Shown: positions 9,689 through 19,997 of the stretch, in pieces
Layout: each line of letters starts with the position of its first letter
Numbering within the stretch: the first letter of the stretch is position 1
NCBI GenBank assembly: GCA_024516155.1
Contig: JAJJXM010000148.1
Location: 1-32,517, forward strand
Length of the DNA stretch: 32,517 bases
Reading direction: 5' to 3'
Origin: Pyronema omphalodes
Taxonomy: Eukaryota > Ascomycota > Pezizomycetes > Pezizales > Pyronemataceae
Notes under the pieces: model-generated
The model's database searches: none
Told to the model about the DNA's origin: nothing
Seen by the model: the letters and a program-made list of their open reading frames with translations, nothing else
Made by a program: the position numbers and the translations under genes

Positions 9689-11069
9689 GAAAGAGGATGG
9701 TGATGAATATTTACGGATACAAACTGGACGCAACTTTACTCCTCATCCTGAGCATAATTTCATTAATCCAATCGACGAAGAACCTACAACATCATTACCA
9801 TCTTCACCTATAATTAAATCTGAACAGCCCGATGATGTGACGCCCAACAACTCACAGAGGTTTTCACCAATGGATCTTGATACACCATATGGTTCACAGC
9901 TTGCACCCACGGATGTTCAACCTTCAACTTCTCCTCCACAAGCTCAACCTATCATTCAGCAGCCTGTTCAACAACAAACACGTTTCGGATGCATTATCAA
10001 ACCCCCTATTCGTTATGGATTTGATCTACCTGCACCACCAGGAAAATTCCCTGAACCGGCACCAATTCCAAATGATAACCATGGAGAAGACGAAGAAGAT
10101 ACTATCCTTGTGGCAACAGCTCTTACTTCTGCCTCTGAAATCGAACATGAGTTCCCCAGAACAGTCAAGGAAGCCATGTCTCGCCCTGATGCAGATAAAT
10201 GGGTCGAAGCAATGGAAGATGAATTGGATTCCCTCAAACAGAATGATACTTGGGAAGTTGTTGACAAACCTACCAACAGAAAGATAGTTAATTGCATGTG
10301 GATTTTTCGAATAAAATACAACTCTGATGGAAGCCTCGATCGATACAAGGCAAGACTTGTTGCACGCGGTGACTCTCAAGTTGCTGGCACAGATTATGAT
10401 GAGTTATTCGCCCCTGTTGTACGATTCGACTCCCTGCGACTCTTATTGGCAATTTCAGCATCTGAGAAATGGAGGCCTCGGCAACTAGATGTTAAAACAG
10501 CATTTCTCTATGGTCACCTCAAAGAAGAAATTTATATGCACCTTCCTGAACGGCGGAAAATTGAAGGAAAAGTATGCAAATTAAAACGGTGTCTCTACGG
10601 CCTGAAGCAATCTCCCAGGGAGTGGTATGCGAGGCTTACCAACTACCTCCTTCCCTACGGATTTGCTATCGCAAATTTCGACCCATGTGTTTTGATTCAC
10701 AATAGTGATAAACTCTTTATAGCCATCTATGTGGATGACATTACGATTTTTGGGCCTAGCAATGATCTCACTGAAAGGATCATCTCAGCTTTGAAGACAG
10801 AATTCGAAGTTAAAGATCTGGTTGGCCTTCATTGGCTTCTAGGAATAAAAATCGAGTTCACGGAACAGGCTATTACTCTTTCCCAGGAAACCTACATCGA
10901 CAAAGTCCTCGAACGCTTCGGTATGAAGGATTGTAACCCTGTCTCAACTCCTCTTGATCCAAATGTACAACTTCGAGCCGGACTACCTGAAGAACGGAAT
11001 AAACAACATCTCCCTCTACCAGCAAATAATCGGCTCTCTGATGTACGCAGTTACCGGGACAAGACCTGA
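9645..11069 (+). CDS. Copia polyprotein part 2: reverse transcriptase (frameshifted)
   Basis: This frame continues the polyprotein after a +1-type change somewhere in about 9600-9688. After a Pro/Gln-rich linker come the RVT_2 hallmarks: WVEAMEDELDSLKQNDTWEV, RYKARLVARG, then LDVKTAFLYG, LKRCLYGLKQSPREWY and the catalytic AIYVDDITIFG at about 10722-10752. The frame ends at 11069 after a second shift. The ATG at 9645 is internal and unlikely to be a real start. Either the copy is mutated or single bases are miscalled. Confidence 0.85.
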   Translation: MGVPNVHAIWYPGLKKEDGDEYLRIQTGRNFTPHPEHNFINPIDEEPTTSLPSSPIIKSEQPDDVTPNNSQRFSPMDLDTPYGSQLAPTDVQPSTSPPQAQPIIQQPVQQQTRFGCIIKPPIRYGFDLPAPPGKFPEPAPIPNDNHGEDEEDTILVATALTSASEIEHEFPRTVKEAMSRPDADKWVEAMEDELDSLKQNDTWEVVDKPTNRKIVNCMWIFRIKYNSDGSLDRYKARLVARGDSQVAGTDYDELFAPVVRFDSLRLLLAISASEKWRPRQLDVKTAFLYGHLKEEIYMHLPERRKIEGKVCKLKRCLYGLKQSPREWYARLTNYLLPYGFAIANFDPCVLIHNSDKLFIAIYVDDITIFGPSNDLTERIISALKTEFEVKDLVGLHWLLGIKIEFTEQAITLSQETYIDKVLERFGMKDCNPVSTPLDPNVQLRAGLPEERNKQHLPLPANNRLSDVRSYRDKT

Positions 11070-11670
11070 TATCGCCTATGCAGTTACACACCTCTCACAG
11101 TTCAATTCATGCCCAACCAAGGTACATCTGTCCGCCGCTAAAAGAGTCCTGAGATATCTCAAAGGAACAAGAAATCTTGAACTCACCTATCACTATGGGA
11201 AATCCCTCTACCTCGAAGGATTTTGTGACGCATCTTATGGTAATTGCCTGGATACTCGAAGGAGCTCTTGGGGATACCTGTTTCAACTTGGAGAAGCAAC
11301 CATAAGTTGGCGGTCTCGAAGACAACGCTCTGTTGCCACCTCAACAAGCGAAGCTGAATATATGGCCCTCTCTATGACCTCGAAACACTATCTCTGGACA
11401 ACTAGAGCTCTTGCTGAACTCCTGCATCACGATATCCCAGCTGCGATTCGTAGTGATAATTCAAGTGCTATTGACATTGCACAAAATCACAAACTGAACG
11501 ACCGAAGCAAACATGTGGATATGCATTACCATTCCATTCGAGAACTCATCGAAACCGGTCAAGTCACAGTCATCCACATTGATGGTAGAAACAATTTGGC
11601 AGATATATGTACCAAGGCAGTTACACAGGAGTTAGCGAGCATCTCCGTTCTCGAATCTTTGGGACAGTGA
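10954..11670 (+). CDS. Copia polyprotein part 3: RT end and RNase H (frameshifted)
   Basis: The third frame carries LYQQIIGSLMYAVTGTRPDIAYAV, which normally follows the RT palm without interruption. RNase H follows: FCDASYGN, then SEAEYMALS, RSDNSSAID and the HVDMHYH(S)IRE block common to copia elements. The change from the RT frame lies in about 10954-11010. The stop at 11668-11670 is just before the polypurine tract, as expected for the end of pol. Confidence 0.85.
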   Translation: MIQMYNFEPDYLKNGINNISLYQQIIGSLMYAVTGTRPDIAYAVTHLSQFNSCPTKVHLSAAKRVLRYLKGTRNLELTYHYGKSLYLEGFCDASYGNCLDTRRSSWGYLFQLGEATISWRSRRQRSVATSTSEAEYMALSMTSKHYLWTTRALAELLHHDIPAAIRSDNSSAIDIAQNHKLNDRSKHVDMHYHSIRELIETGQVTVIHIDGRNNLADICTKAVTQELASISVLESLGQ

Positions 11671-11672
11671 CA

Positions 11673-11684
11673 AGTGAGAAGGGG
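11673..11684 (+). promoter_or_regulatory. Polypurine tract
   Basis: A purine-rich stretch ending gagaagggg abuts the 3' LTR, as required for plus-strand DNA priming. Confidence 0.7.
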
Positions 11685-12236
11685 TGTTAAAATTATGGTA
11701 GAAATGACTTTTGCTTCAAGTGTTGATTTTTGGTTTCACTATCACGGGCACTTGCCACTTGCATCTTCACGTCATGCTCTCACCATGTATTTTTTCTTTA
11801 TCTTATCTGATTTCTTTTTCGTCGCTTCTAGATGTTTCTTTCTTACTCGATGTATGTTAGTTTTCTGTTTGCTTCCACGGCATTCCATGCCTATGACATC
11901 ATCAGGTTCCAGCGGTTTCTACCCGCTTCCAGACCTATCTAGTAACTTCGATTGTAAAGACTCAGAGTCCGGCTTGTCGTCGACAACCTGAGTCAATCCA
12001 AACTATGTATGTAACTATTTTCAGACTTGGCAGGCAGAGGTCTCAGGTATTTATACCCCCTCCCTCTCCCTCCAACGATGAACAATACAACAATTCAATC
12101 TACAACAAAAACCTCCTCTATTCAAACATCTATAGTGATCCAAGACCTACTCCTCTCATCGTCAAAACCCTCTCCCTGCACAAATACCCTCACAGGTATT
12201 GCTCCGCTGCTGTGCACAACCTATCACTCGTTCATT
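11685..12236 (+). repeat. 3' LTR of the copia element
   Basis: Same sequence as 6581-7130 apart from 7 substitutions and two one-base insertions (a T in the T-run near 11796, a T in tcgattgtaaag near 11951). Confidence 0.93.
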
Positions 12237-12242
12237 ACAATG
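12237..12242. repeat. Target-site duplication, right copy (acaatg)
   Basis: Pairs with 6575-6580. Confidence 0.8.
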
Positions 12243-12479
12243 CTGATCGGTATAGGCTATTCCGAAACGCTTCGGATCCTGCTGACTTAGTGAGTTCTCA
12301 TTCATGTTCGACTTACCTCACAGAAAGTCATGAAATTCCTTATTATCAATGATCTTCGTCTGTAAATCAAACTACAGTTATCTTGCAAGTTTATCTTGTA
12401 GTATAAACATTAACACCACTCAATAAACGTGCTAGATGATTTTGCAGTGTATGGGGGTATTACAGAACGCAAGGTGTGG

Positions 12480-12840
12480 AGTAAATAGTCACGTAAACAA
12501 TGGAAGAAGAGATTGCAGACGATAACAAAAGAAATTGTAAACAATGACAAAACAAATTGTAAATGACTTGTGAATGGCAGCTGTAAATAATAAATAGACC
12601 AATTGTAAATGACGTTTAAGTGAGTTGTAAATAAATTGTAAATGACGTCTAAGTGGGGTCGTAAATAAATTGTAAATGACGTCTAAGTGGGGTTGTAAAT
12701 AAATTGTAAATGACGTTTAAGTGGGGTTGTAAATAAATTGTAAATGACGTTTAAGTGGGGGTTTGTAAATAGAATGTAAACGAGGATTAAATAGGTTGTA
12801 AGAAATACCCAAGAAGATTGTAAACAGGTAATAAACCTAG
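12480..12840. repeat. 34-bp minisatellite (core 12602-12770) with degenerate flanks
   Basis: attgtaaatgacgt recurs at 12602, 12635, 12669, 12703 and 12737 (steps of 33, 34, 34 and 34 bp). Each unit continues with yytaagtggggttgtaaat. Flanks on both sides keep scattered tgtaaa(t/c) copies, so the array is older at its edges. Every core unit contains TGACGT, a half-site shape for bZIP proteins; any binding is speculative. No gene was found in 12243-12925. Confidence 0.85.
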
Positions 12841-13328
12841 ATTATGATTGGTGGGGAAATTTCGAGATTTATACATGATTTATGCACCAATTTTATAACC
12901 ATTTCATGAACCATAGGGGATTAGAGTGAAGAAAGAACATTTAATTGGTGATGGGGCTCAGCTCAAGCCTAGTGTCAGAGTTGGGCATCGGAGTAAACGC
13001 GGGTTGAGCGATATCAGCAGCAGCAACTCCTCCGATTTCAGCGATTCCTCCTCGGATTCCAGCGTTCTGTTGAAATATTTGTGGAATGAATTTTTTTCGT
13101 GTGCCGTCCACAAGGCAAGCAAGTCTCTTGGCCACTTAACGCCAGTTCTCTCAACCCACTTTCAGGCAGCAGCGCATTCAGCTGGCCCTCACAATTAAAA
13201 ATGGTCTTCACGCAGATGACTCCATTTTATTGGTCAAACCCCCCTTGTTGAAAATATGCACTGATTTCTTCACCCAGCTTTCAGCCAGCATCGTGATGAC
13301 CCCTAATTTTTGAGGAAATAATCTTATA

Positions 13329-13855
13329 TGATCTGCTCCATTTCAAATAGATTTCACACTCTATTGTCGTTATTGTCTTGCAAATGGTGCATTCACCCCC
13401 AAAGATCATCACCGGAAACAGTGCTGACTCAAAAACATTGCCTGGCTATGCGCTAGGGTCAGCAGCCCATAAAACCAGTCCAATTGCAACCCTTTTGAAA
13501 TATCGTGAGCCTTCGCCAATACAGGTATGTGCTTATTGTTGTTGTTGCTTGACGTCCCCCACTGGCCGCAAAAATATCACGTCCATTCATGATTTAAGTT
13601 ACACCGTCCCCAGTGCTCGCCACATATATAAATTCTTCTCCAGGATGTACTCGTCACCTCCAATCTGGAGCTGTTGCAATTTGCAGTAAAAGCGCTGATT
13701 CATTAACAGTGACGTCGCGTAATGTATCAAAACCTTTTCATTCGTAACGGAAGCCCCAATGGCCCCCTTTAATATGTTGCATTGATAAACCTCATAGCCG
13801 ACTGTTAGGAAGCCTGGGCAAGGTATTTTTTTCTTACGATGCATATGTCTTTTCG
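13329..13855 (+). repeat. Unknown dispersed repeat, copy R
   Basis: This segment matches the reverse complement of 25100-25670 along its whole length. Matching blocks include tatcgtgagccttcgccaat, ttgacgtcccc, tatatnnattctnctccagga, tatcaaaac..ttttcattcgtaacg and ggtatttttt near the end. By eye the identity is moderate, clearly above chance but with many indels. Both copies keep open frames of about 100 codons (13378-13689 here) with patchy similarity (GYA.G.AA.KTSP, LTSP), but frame slips make a conserved protein doubtful. I recognise no transposon domain and no terminal repeats. Confidence 0.7.
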
Positions 13856-14805
13856 GGGCCACAGCAACCTCATGTTCTCCATGGTAATTTTCTTTCCGTC
13901 AATACAGCCCGAAGTCTTGTTTGCTCAATGATTACTCAGCCGGGTCGTTCCCCTCATTCCTCTTTCCTTCCCTCACAACTAAATCTTTTTCTTTTTTTTT
14001 GTCTTTTCATTTTCCTTTATTATTTCTTTCTTTTTTTTCTTTTTTTCATTCTCTTCATTTTACATTTTTTATTTTTTTTCATCTCGGGCATTTTGTACTG
14101 CTGCCGAGCCGCTTCCGCTGCTTTTCTCCCCCCTCCTCTTCTAGTTCCTCCGCCTGATCGGACCTTTTCATCTACCCTTTGCGCTGCCCCTCCTTGCCTT
14201 TGTGTCCGGATTCTTGTCGTTGGTGTTGGTGATTGAAGTTGGTCGTTGCCTAACACAATCCGGACAACGATTCCTCCACTTTTTGACAACTTCTGCCCAG
14301 GTCTTCATTGTCAGGATAACCATTAATTTGAGTTTGCAAGTATGTAGGCGTTTCTTTCTCGCCCCGTCGGTCTTTGTTGTAGAGATTTTATCGTTGTCTG
14401 GAGCTGCTTGGTCACTTTCCGAAAGCTGCTTTACTTGTTTATATTTTCTGCATAGTTGTTTTTTACTTTACAAATTGGCGATGTACATATATAGTCAAGC
14501 CTATATCACCCGAACAATGTCGGTTAGTTCAAACACAGCATTAATGAAATAATGGTGGGTTTACGGCTTGAGCTTTGTATATATACAGTATCGTTATCCT
14601 TCGATTTTCTGACGTCATGTCATAAGTACGATAATAAGGAAATATTGGCATTCAGATCGTCCATAAAAGAAATCGTCTCTAATACGCTTTTGCACCCCCC
14701 CCCCCCCCCCCCCACCTTCACCTTCGACCCTAATGAGTCCACAGTTCGCAACATCACCTCCTCTAAACGATTCCTCATCTAAAGGTTCATATTCATCATA
14801 TAAAA
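13856..14805. other. Low-complexity intergenic DNA (pyrimidine tract, C19 run)
   Basis: The plus strand is almost pure C/T from about 13975 to 14095, and 14695-14713 is 19 consecutive Cs. The long frames here are products of this composition. On the minus strand 14815-14615 reads EYEPLDEE and then a Gly run; it could be a displaced acidic C-terminal tail of the ferroxidase, but this is weak. Confidence 0.55.
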
Positions 14806-16801
14806 TTACCCACATATCAATCGCGCTCCTTTTTCCGGCTCTATGCCACCAAACTTCCCCCTCCCTTCTATTCCCCTAAATCTCCCCCGGCACCTGCGCG
14901 CCACCATACCAACCACCGCGGCCATACCTAGAATCGCGGTAACCGTACTACCCACCAACGCCACAATTCCCCTCGGCGTGAAACCCTCCGGCAATGGGTC
15001 GGGGCTTCTATTCTCCCCCCTCATATCCAATACCTCCTTCCCTGATCTCCCCACCGCATTTCCCTGCATCGCTATCCCCTTCTTTTCACACACCTTCTTA
15101 TGATCCTCCGGTATCGTAGTATTCCTCTTTTGCATTTCCAACGGAAGCTTCAATAAACGTCGTCACAAGTCCAGATAACAAATGCCATTCCAGATGGCAA
15201 TGGAATAACCATACACCGGGGTTATCAGCGCGGAATCGTAGGATGATATGACCACCTGGAGGAGCTAGGATAGTATCACGGATCATTGGGATCTCGGGAT
15301 ACTGGGTTTGCGGGGGAGTATCCAGGAAAGTCACCTGCGTCGTCAGGAGATCGGGTAGATGGTTTGGAAAACATGACCATGGAGATGGAAGGGATGTTTT
15401 CGGGGGTCTTGGGTTGTTGTGACGGACAATATCTATGACTTTTAAATGCGGAAGGATCTGCGGGATTGTGTCGCGTCCATATACGATGGGGGTTTGATGG
15501 CTTCGTCACCGGTTGTGAGGGCGGGTTGTATAAGGTCGGTACTTGCGGGCGCACGTAGGTTAGGCTGTTAAAGAAGGCGTAATTGGCTCCATCGCCGAGG
15601 TTGGCCATTGTTACGTTTAAGGTTACGGTTAGGTCTGCGGGAGGGAGAAGGGGGGGTGCGGCTTGTAGGGAACTAGGAGCATGTCGTCAAGGGGAGTGAA
15701 GGTTGGTATGATTTTTTGCAGCGGGGAGAGGTGCGGCGGGGTTTGTATTGAAGCCACCCCGTTACGTTGGGGTTTAGACCTGGGGGATTTTATCGAAGAG
15801 ATCCTATTTCGGGAGTTAGACAATGAATTCTGGGATATTTTTGGACTTGAGATCAGGAAAATGAAAGGAAAAAAGAAGGGAGATAAACATACTTGATCCA
15901 TACTACCCATAAAGGCGTAATTTTTAGAGGTATCATTCCGCATAGTGATCAAAACACTAACGCGTTGAGCAGCGGTAAGATATAGCATATCCGCATCCAT
16001 GGGCTCGGTATAAACTCCATCAATTTCCACAACCTTCATAGTATGTTCCTCAAACCAAATATACTGCGCCGCAAACGCTGCCATATTTACAATTCGGACC
16101 ATGTATGTTTTTCCAGGTTGTACCACGAGGGTAATGTTTTGAGAATCATTCATCAATGCTGACTGCGGTACTGGTTCGGCTCCGGTGGGATTCAAGTAGG
16201 ATATGAACCGCTTCGCCAGCCCTGGCATTTGTTCATGATACCAGTCGGATAGTGTCAAAACTATCTCGGAGTCGTAGGAATCTTTGTAGGGTCCGGTAGG
16301 ATCGTGCACAATGAAGGCTCCGCGAATTCCGTCGGGATATTGCCCTTTGACGTGGGAATGATACCAGTAGGTTCCTGGTTGATCAACCTGATATCATAAC
16401 GTTAGGTTATTAACAACTCTCTCAGGTTCATGTCAGAGGTGGGGTTCACGTACAACAATGTCATAAGTAATGTTCATTCCAGGAGGAACTGGACACTGAG
16501 AAACCATCGAGGGACCATCCATAAAAGTCGTTCCATTCTGAAACAATCCATGAAAATGCAAACTCGAATCCTGGTCCGGGAGTCCATTATGAAAGTTGAT
16601 AACCAAGCGATCTCCAAGATCCACATCGATCTGAGGAATTGGCCATTGTCCGTTGATTCCTATTACTTTGCGTTCATGTTGTCCGTCGGGGTTTCCGGTT
16701 GTCCAGGTTGCGGAGAAATTATAGGTGACGGTTTTGGCGACAGTCGTATGAGATGCTAGAAGATGAAGAAGAAGAATGGAAAGAAATTGAAAGAACGACA
16801 T
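14806..16801 (-). pseudogene. FET3: Fet3-type multicopper ferroxidase, exon 3 disrupted by multiple 1-bp shifts
   Basis: Cell-surface ferroxidase that oxidises Fe(II) for uptake by the Ftr1 permease encoded divergently next door. Exon 1 is 16801-16454 (signal peptide about 1-22; T2/T3 copper ligands HFHG at H82/H84). Intron 16453-16388 follows. Exon 2 is 16387-15893 (WYHSH at 126-128, and NPTGAEP holding the Glu that Fet3 uses for iron). Intron 15892-15804 precedes exon 3, which runs from 15803 to the stop at 14806. Exon 3 still encodes the family blocks in order: [83 protein letters not shown], then a membrane segment GIVALVGSTVTAILGMAAV. They lie in changing frames, with shifts near 15784, 15744, 15693, 15653, 15525, 15425, 15355, 15290 and 15145. 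All are single-base, and protein similarity is otherwise excellent. Read literally it is a pseudogene; a low-quality assembly patch is an equal alternative. The start at 16801 precedes the signal peptide; an ATG further upstream lacks one. Confidence 0.85.
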
Positions 16802-17482
16802 GTTCTTGTTCTTTCTCTTTCTTTTCCTCTCTGGTGGGTCCCCTACTAAGGAAAAAAAAAGAAAAAAATGTTCCCCTCTCGTATGTACCAAGCAAGGTAG
16901 GATGGATTATGTATATTAAAATTGAACAGCTCAGCTCAACTCTGTAACACTAAGCGTCCTAAAGATCTTTCAGCTTCCCTTCCATCCGCATTCGCAGCAC
17001 CTGTGTAGCTGCTAGCACCAATACCCCCCGCCTCCAAAAGTACAGTCGGGTCTGATATTAGCGATCTAGCGGGGTGGGGTTAATATGGTGTATAGTAGAT
17101 GGCGGCGTAAGTTGGTCCGGGAAAAAAGTAAATCGGATTTAGATCATCCTCAATTGAAAATAGTCGTCTGTATGCTGTAGGAAATATGATGCGACGAAGA
17201 TGCAACTCTCCATACAGAACATATCCTGTTCGTGTACGGTGTCGCAAGTTATGTACCATACAGCACCTATGGACCCGGAACATTGTCTAGTCCGAGATCT
17301 CCGGTGCCGACGTTACAAAAGCCCCGCGGTACATGTACATGCCAGACACCAAACATGGCACCATCGTATGTATGTAGAAGCAACACCAACCGGTGGCACC
17401 TTCTACATTTGTCGACAAAATGATAATTCCCCTCCACACAACCAAAAAAAGATCGTCTGGCCAGCTGCATGATAACCATAAA

Positions 17483-17491
17483 TTATCAGAT
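17483..17491 (-). promoter_or_regulatory. Iron-responsive GATA site (ATCTGATAA)
   Basis: The plus strand reads ttatcagat; the minus strand is an exact ATCWGATAA, the extended core recognised by SreA/Sre1-type repressors. Confidence 0.7.
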
Positions 17492-17542
17492 GTTTCCTTC
17501 CGATGGGACAGTGATAAGTGAAATCAAATGCAATTTGTCACA

Positions 17543-17551
17543 ATCTGATAA
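17543..17551 (+). promoter_or_regulatory. Iron-responsive GATA site (ATCTGATAA)
   Basis: Exact ATCWGATAA on the plus strand, 52 bp after the previous site and in inverted orientation. Confidence 0.7.
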
Positions 17552-18050
17552 GCCGATGAATTCGTTGTGTGGGGTGAGCCTTGAGGGGCTGGGATAAGCC
17601 ACCATGAAGTTCGCGCGCGGGGCATGCCGAGTTGATCCCATTGGCCAATTCCACACTGCAGACGAGGACGTTTTTAAGGCCAGACCGATCTTTCGTATGC
17701 CAAGATGCCAAGATTCACCATGCTTTTGGAGCGAAGGCTTGAATTGCACAAGCTTTTTCTTAGACGCGACTAGTCAGCGCCGAGTCCGGCTAGAAAAGCT
17801 AGAAAAGCTAGAAAATCTTCGGACAAGAACGAGAGTTACCGGGGGCGGGGGTTGCTGTGCCGAAGTGTCCGCCTTTGGGCTTGTAGGGTTTTTTCCTAAA
17901 TAGGAAATCATGACGGTGCGAGCTAACCCTTTGTATCCGATCCATTGTTGCATATGGAATGCTTTGAGCCGGTACAAAGCTAGTGCAAGTGCGACACAAC
18001 TTCCTGGACCTTGTTAAACATACATATGTAACTACAACTACAATCATGTC

Positions 18051-18059
18051 ATCAGATAA
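18051..18059 (+). promoter_or_regulatory. Iron-responsive GATA site (ATCAGATAA)
   Basis: Exact ATCWGATAA, about 400 bp upstream of the permease start. Confidence 0.7.
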
Positions 18060-18461
18060 AAAATCGCTCATGGAACATTCGCCGTCGCTGTTGCCGATAC
18101 AGTTACCATCATAGACATGTGAGCCATAGTAGCTGGAAACTGGATGTACGGAAAGGAATGCTGCATTCCAGCCGTTTGTGTCTGGTATGGTGCCATACAA
18201 GCCTCAAGGCACAAAAAAATAAACCGAGGGTCAATCTGTATGTATGTGGAGGATTGGTGACTTGCGGCGGCGGCGCCGTACACCATATTAAGAAAATTGA
18301 ATCTAGCCATAAGGTGAAAAAGTCGTGCCGAAGTCCCCCACGTCCGCGGAAGGAGCACGAGTCTTTCTTCCAGCAGCTTGTCAAAAGAAAAGAATCCAGC
18401 TGCCAGGTCTGCAGCTTGCTTGCTTGCTCGATAAACCTTTAACAAAAAATATCCGGACAAT

Positions 18462-19781
18462 ATGGGGAAAGACGTGTTTGCGGTGCCTGGTAAGTTTCGA
18501 TTTCTTCTGATTATGCTTATTCCTATCGTGTATGTTTATGCGTGTGTATGCGTGTGCATTGGGTATTGTACGCATTATATGCATTCACTTACAACTTATA
18601 CCATTACTATAGTATTCTTCATTCTCTTCCGCGAGACCGTCGAAACCTCCATCATCGTCGCCGTTCTACTATCCTTCATCCAACAACTAATTACCGATGA
18701 TCTCGTCCTACAAAAGCGACTCATCCGACAAGTATGGGCGGGGACCTTCGCAGGTTTATTCATCTGTCTAATAATCGGAGCGGGTATGATCAGTGCCTTC
18801 TACCGTCTCCGCAGGAACCTCTGGAGCGGAGCCGAAGATTTATGGGAAGGATTATTTTCAATCGTCGCATCGCTAGTTATCACGATCATGGGCTTCGCAT
18901 TACTACGAGTCAACAAGCTACGATCAAAATGGATTGTCAAAATATCTGCTGCTATGGATAATCAGAAATCTAATAACTATGCCACGAAATATGCTTTGTT
19001 TTGGTTGCCGTTTATTACGGTGTTGAGAGAGGGGTTGGAGGCCGTGGTTTTTGTTGGAGGAGTCGGATTGAGTGAACCCGCCACGGCGTTCCCGTTACCC
19101 ACCGTCGTAGGTTTGGCAGCTGGTGGTGCGGTCGGTTTGGTGCTGTATCATGGCGGAAATAAAACTGCCTTGCATGGGTTTTTGATTGCGAGCACTTGTG
19201 TGCTGTATCTTGTCTCGGCGGGTCTGGCAAGTAAAGCGGCGTGGAGCTTCGATATGTATCGGGTGAGTCAATACTTATCAACCTTACCCCATATTTTGTA
19301 TTTCAAGTGCGCATGGGATGGAAAATTTCTAATGCTTGAGAAAATACAGTTTGCAAAAATGGTCGGTGGCGACGTAGCAGAAACCGGTGCCGGCCCTGGA
19401 AGTTACAACATCCACCGATCCGTCTGGCACGTGAACTGTTGTTCCCCAAAATATCAAGGAGGTTCCGGATGGGGTGTTTTTAACTCCGGTACATGATTCA
19501 ATGAATTCTCTCTTGTATGATCGATACTAACATCCCACCCCATAGTTCTCGGATGGCAAAACAGCGCAACCTACAGTTCAGTTCTAACCTACAACCTCTA
19601 CTGGATCCTAGTAGTTCTCTGGATGGCGGTTATGAGATATCAGGAGACACGTGGGCATTATCCTTGGCAGAAGAAACCGGTTGTGAATCAGGCTGCTAGC
19701 TCGGCCACGGTTTCGGAGGGTGAATTGAGTTGTGAAAAGGGATTGGAGATGGGGGAGGTGCGGGGTGTGGAGGTACGGTGA
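18462..19781 (+). CDS. FTR1: High-affinity iron permease, Ftr1/FTR1 family
   Basis: Plasma-membrane permease that takes Fe(III) directly from its ferroxidase partner. Four exons: 18462-18489, 18613-19262, 19350-19488 and 19546-19781. The introns are 123, 87 and 57 bp with GTAAGT, GTGAGT and GTACAT donors; phases join cleanly to give 350 residues, typical for fungal Ftr1. The first exon codes only MGKDVFAVP. The two iron-binding motifs are RETVE at 16-20 (R-E-x-x-E form) and REGLE at 148-152. Several hydrophobic segments are consistent with the family's seven membrane helices (IIVAVLLSFI, AGLFICLIIGAG, LVITIMGFALL, VVGLAAGGAVGLVLY and others). The conserved GGDVAETGAGPGSYNI and VWHVNCC block is in exon 3, and GWQNSATYSSVLTYNLYW in exon 4. 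The tail is hydrophilic and acidic. No defect is visible, in contrast to its ferroxidase neighbour. Confidence 0.93.
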
Positions 19782-19822
19782 TGTGTGGGGAGATGAAGGT
19801 GATGCATAAAGGGGAGGTGTGA

Positions 19823-19834
19823 GGGGGGGGGGGG
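19823..19834 (+). repeat. G12 homopolymer
   Basis: Twelve Gs, then A and five Gs, 40 bp after the permease stop. Confidence 0.9.
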
Positions 19835-19997
19835 AGGGGGAGACGAGCAAATAAATGAGGAAACGATGGATGGGTGATGATCAGGGAAATGATTTTTCTA
19901 TGCTTTATGTTTTACGCACGCAGACAGGATGGGGGAAGGGCTTTCATGTGTTTCATGGTATCGATTATAATACTAGAACCATATCTAGAAACGGAAA

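Larger units (their letters stand above)
6581..12236 (+). mobile_element. Ty1/copia LTR retrotransposon, full length, frameshifted
   Basis: Two direct LTRs (550 and 552 bp) flank gag, protease, integrase, reverse transcriptase and RNase H in copia order, with integrase before RT. The six bases acaatg at 6575-6580 recur at 12237-12242 as a target-site duplication (5 bp is usual for copia; the extra A is ambiguous with the LTR end). By eye the LTRs differ at 7 substitutions and 2 one-base indels, about 98.7 percent identity, so the insertion is recent. Four of the substitutions are transitions and three transversions, with no C-to-T bias pointing to repeat-induced point mutation. A primer site and a purine tract are present. 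The polyprotein is spread over three frames, so this copy is probably not autonomous as read. Confidence 0.95.
16802..18461. promoter_or_regulatory. Shared divergent promoter of the ferroxidase and permease genes
   Basis: A head-to-head intergenic region of 1.66 kb with no convincing ORF. It holds three exact ATCWGATAA sites, listed separately, plus a lone GATAA at 17471. A short tandem of tagaaaagc (three copies) lies near 17790-17817. The arrangement suggests co-repression of both genes when iron is plentiful. Confidence 0.75.

Noticed and set aside
13921..14236. Phe/Leu-rich ORFs resembling membrane proteins
   Set aside because: Produced by a nearly pure C/T tract; the hydrophobicity is compositional.
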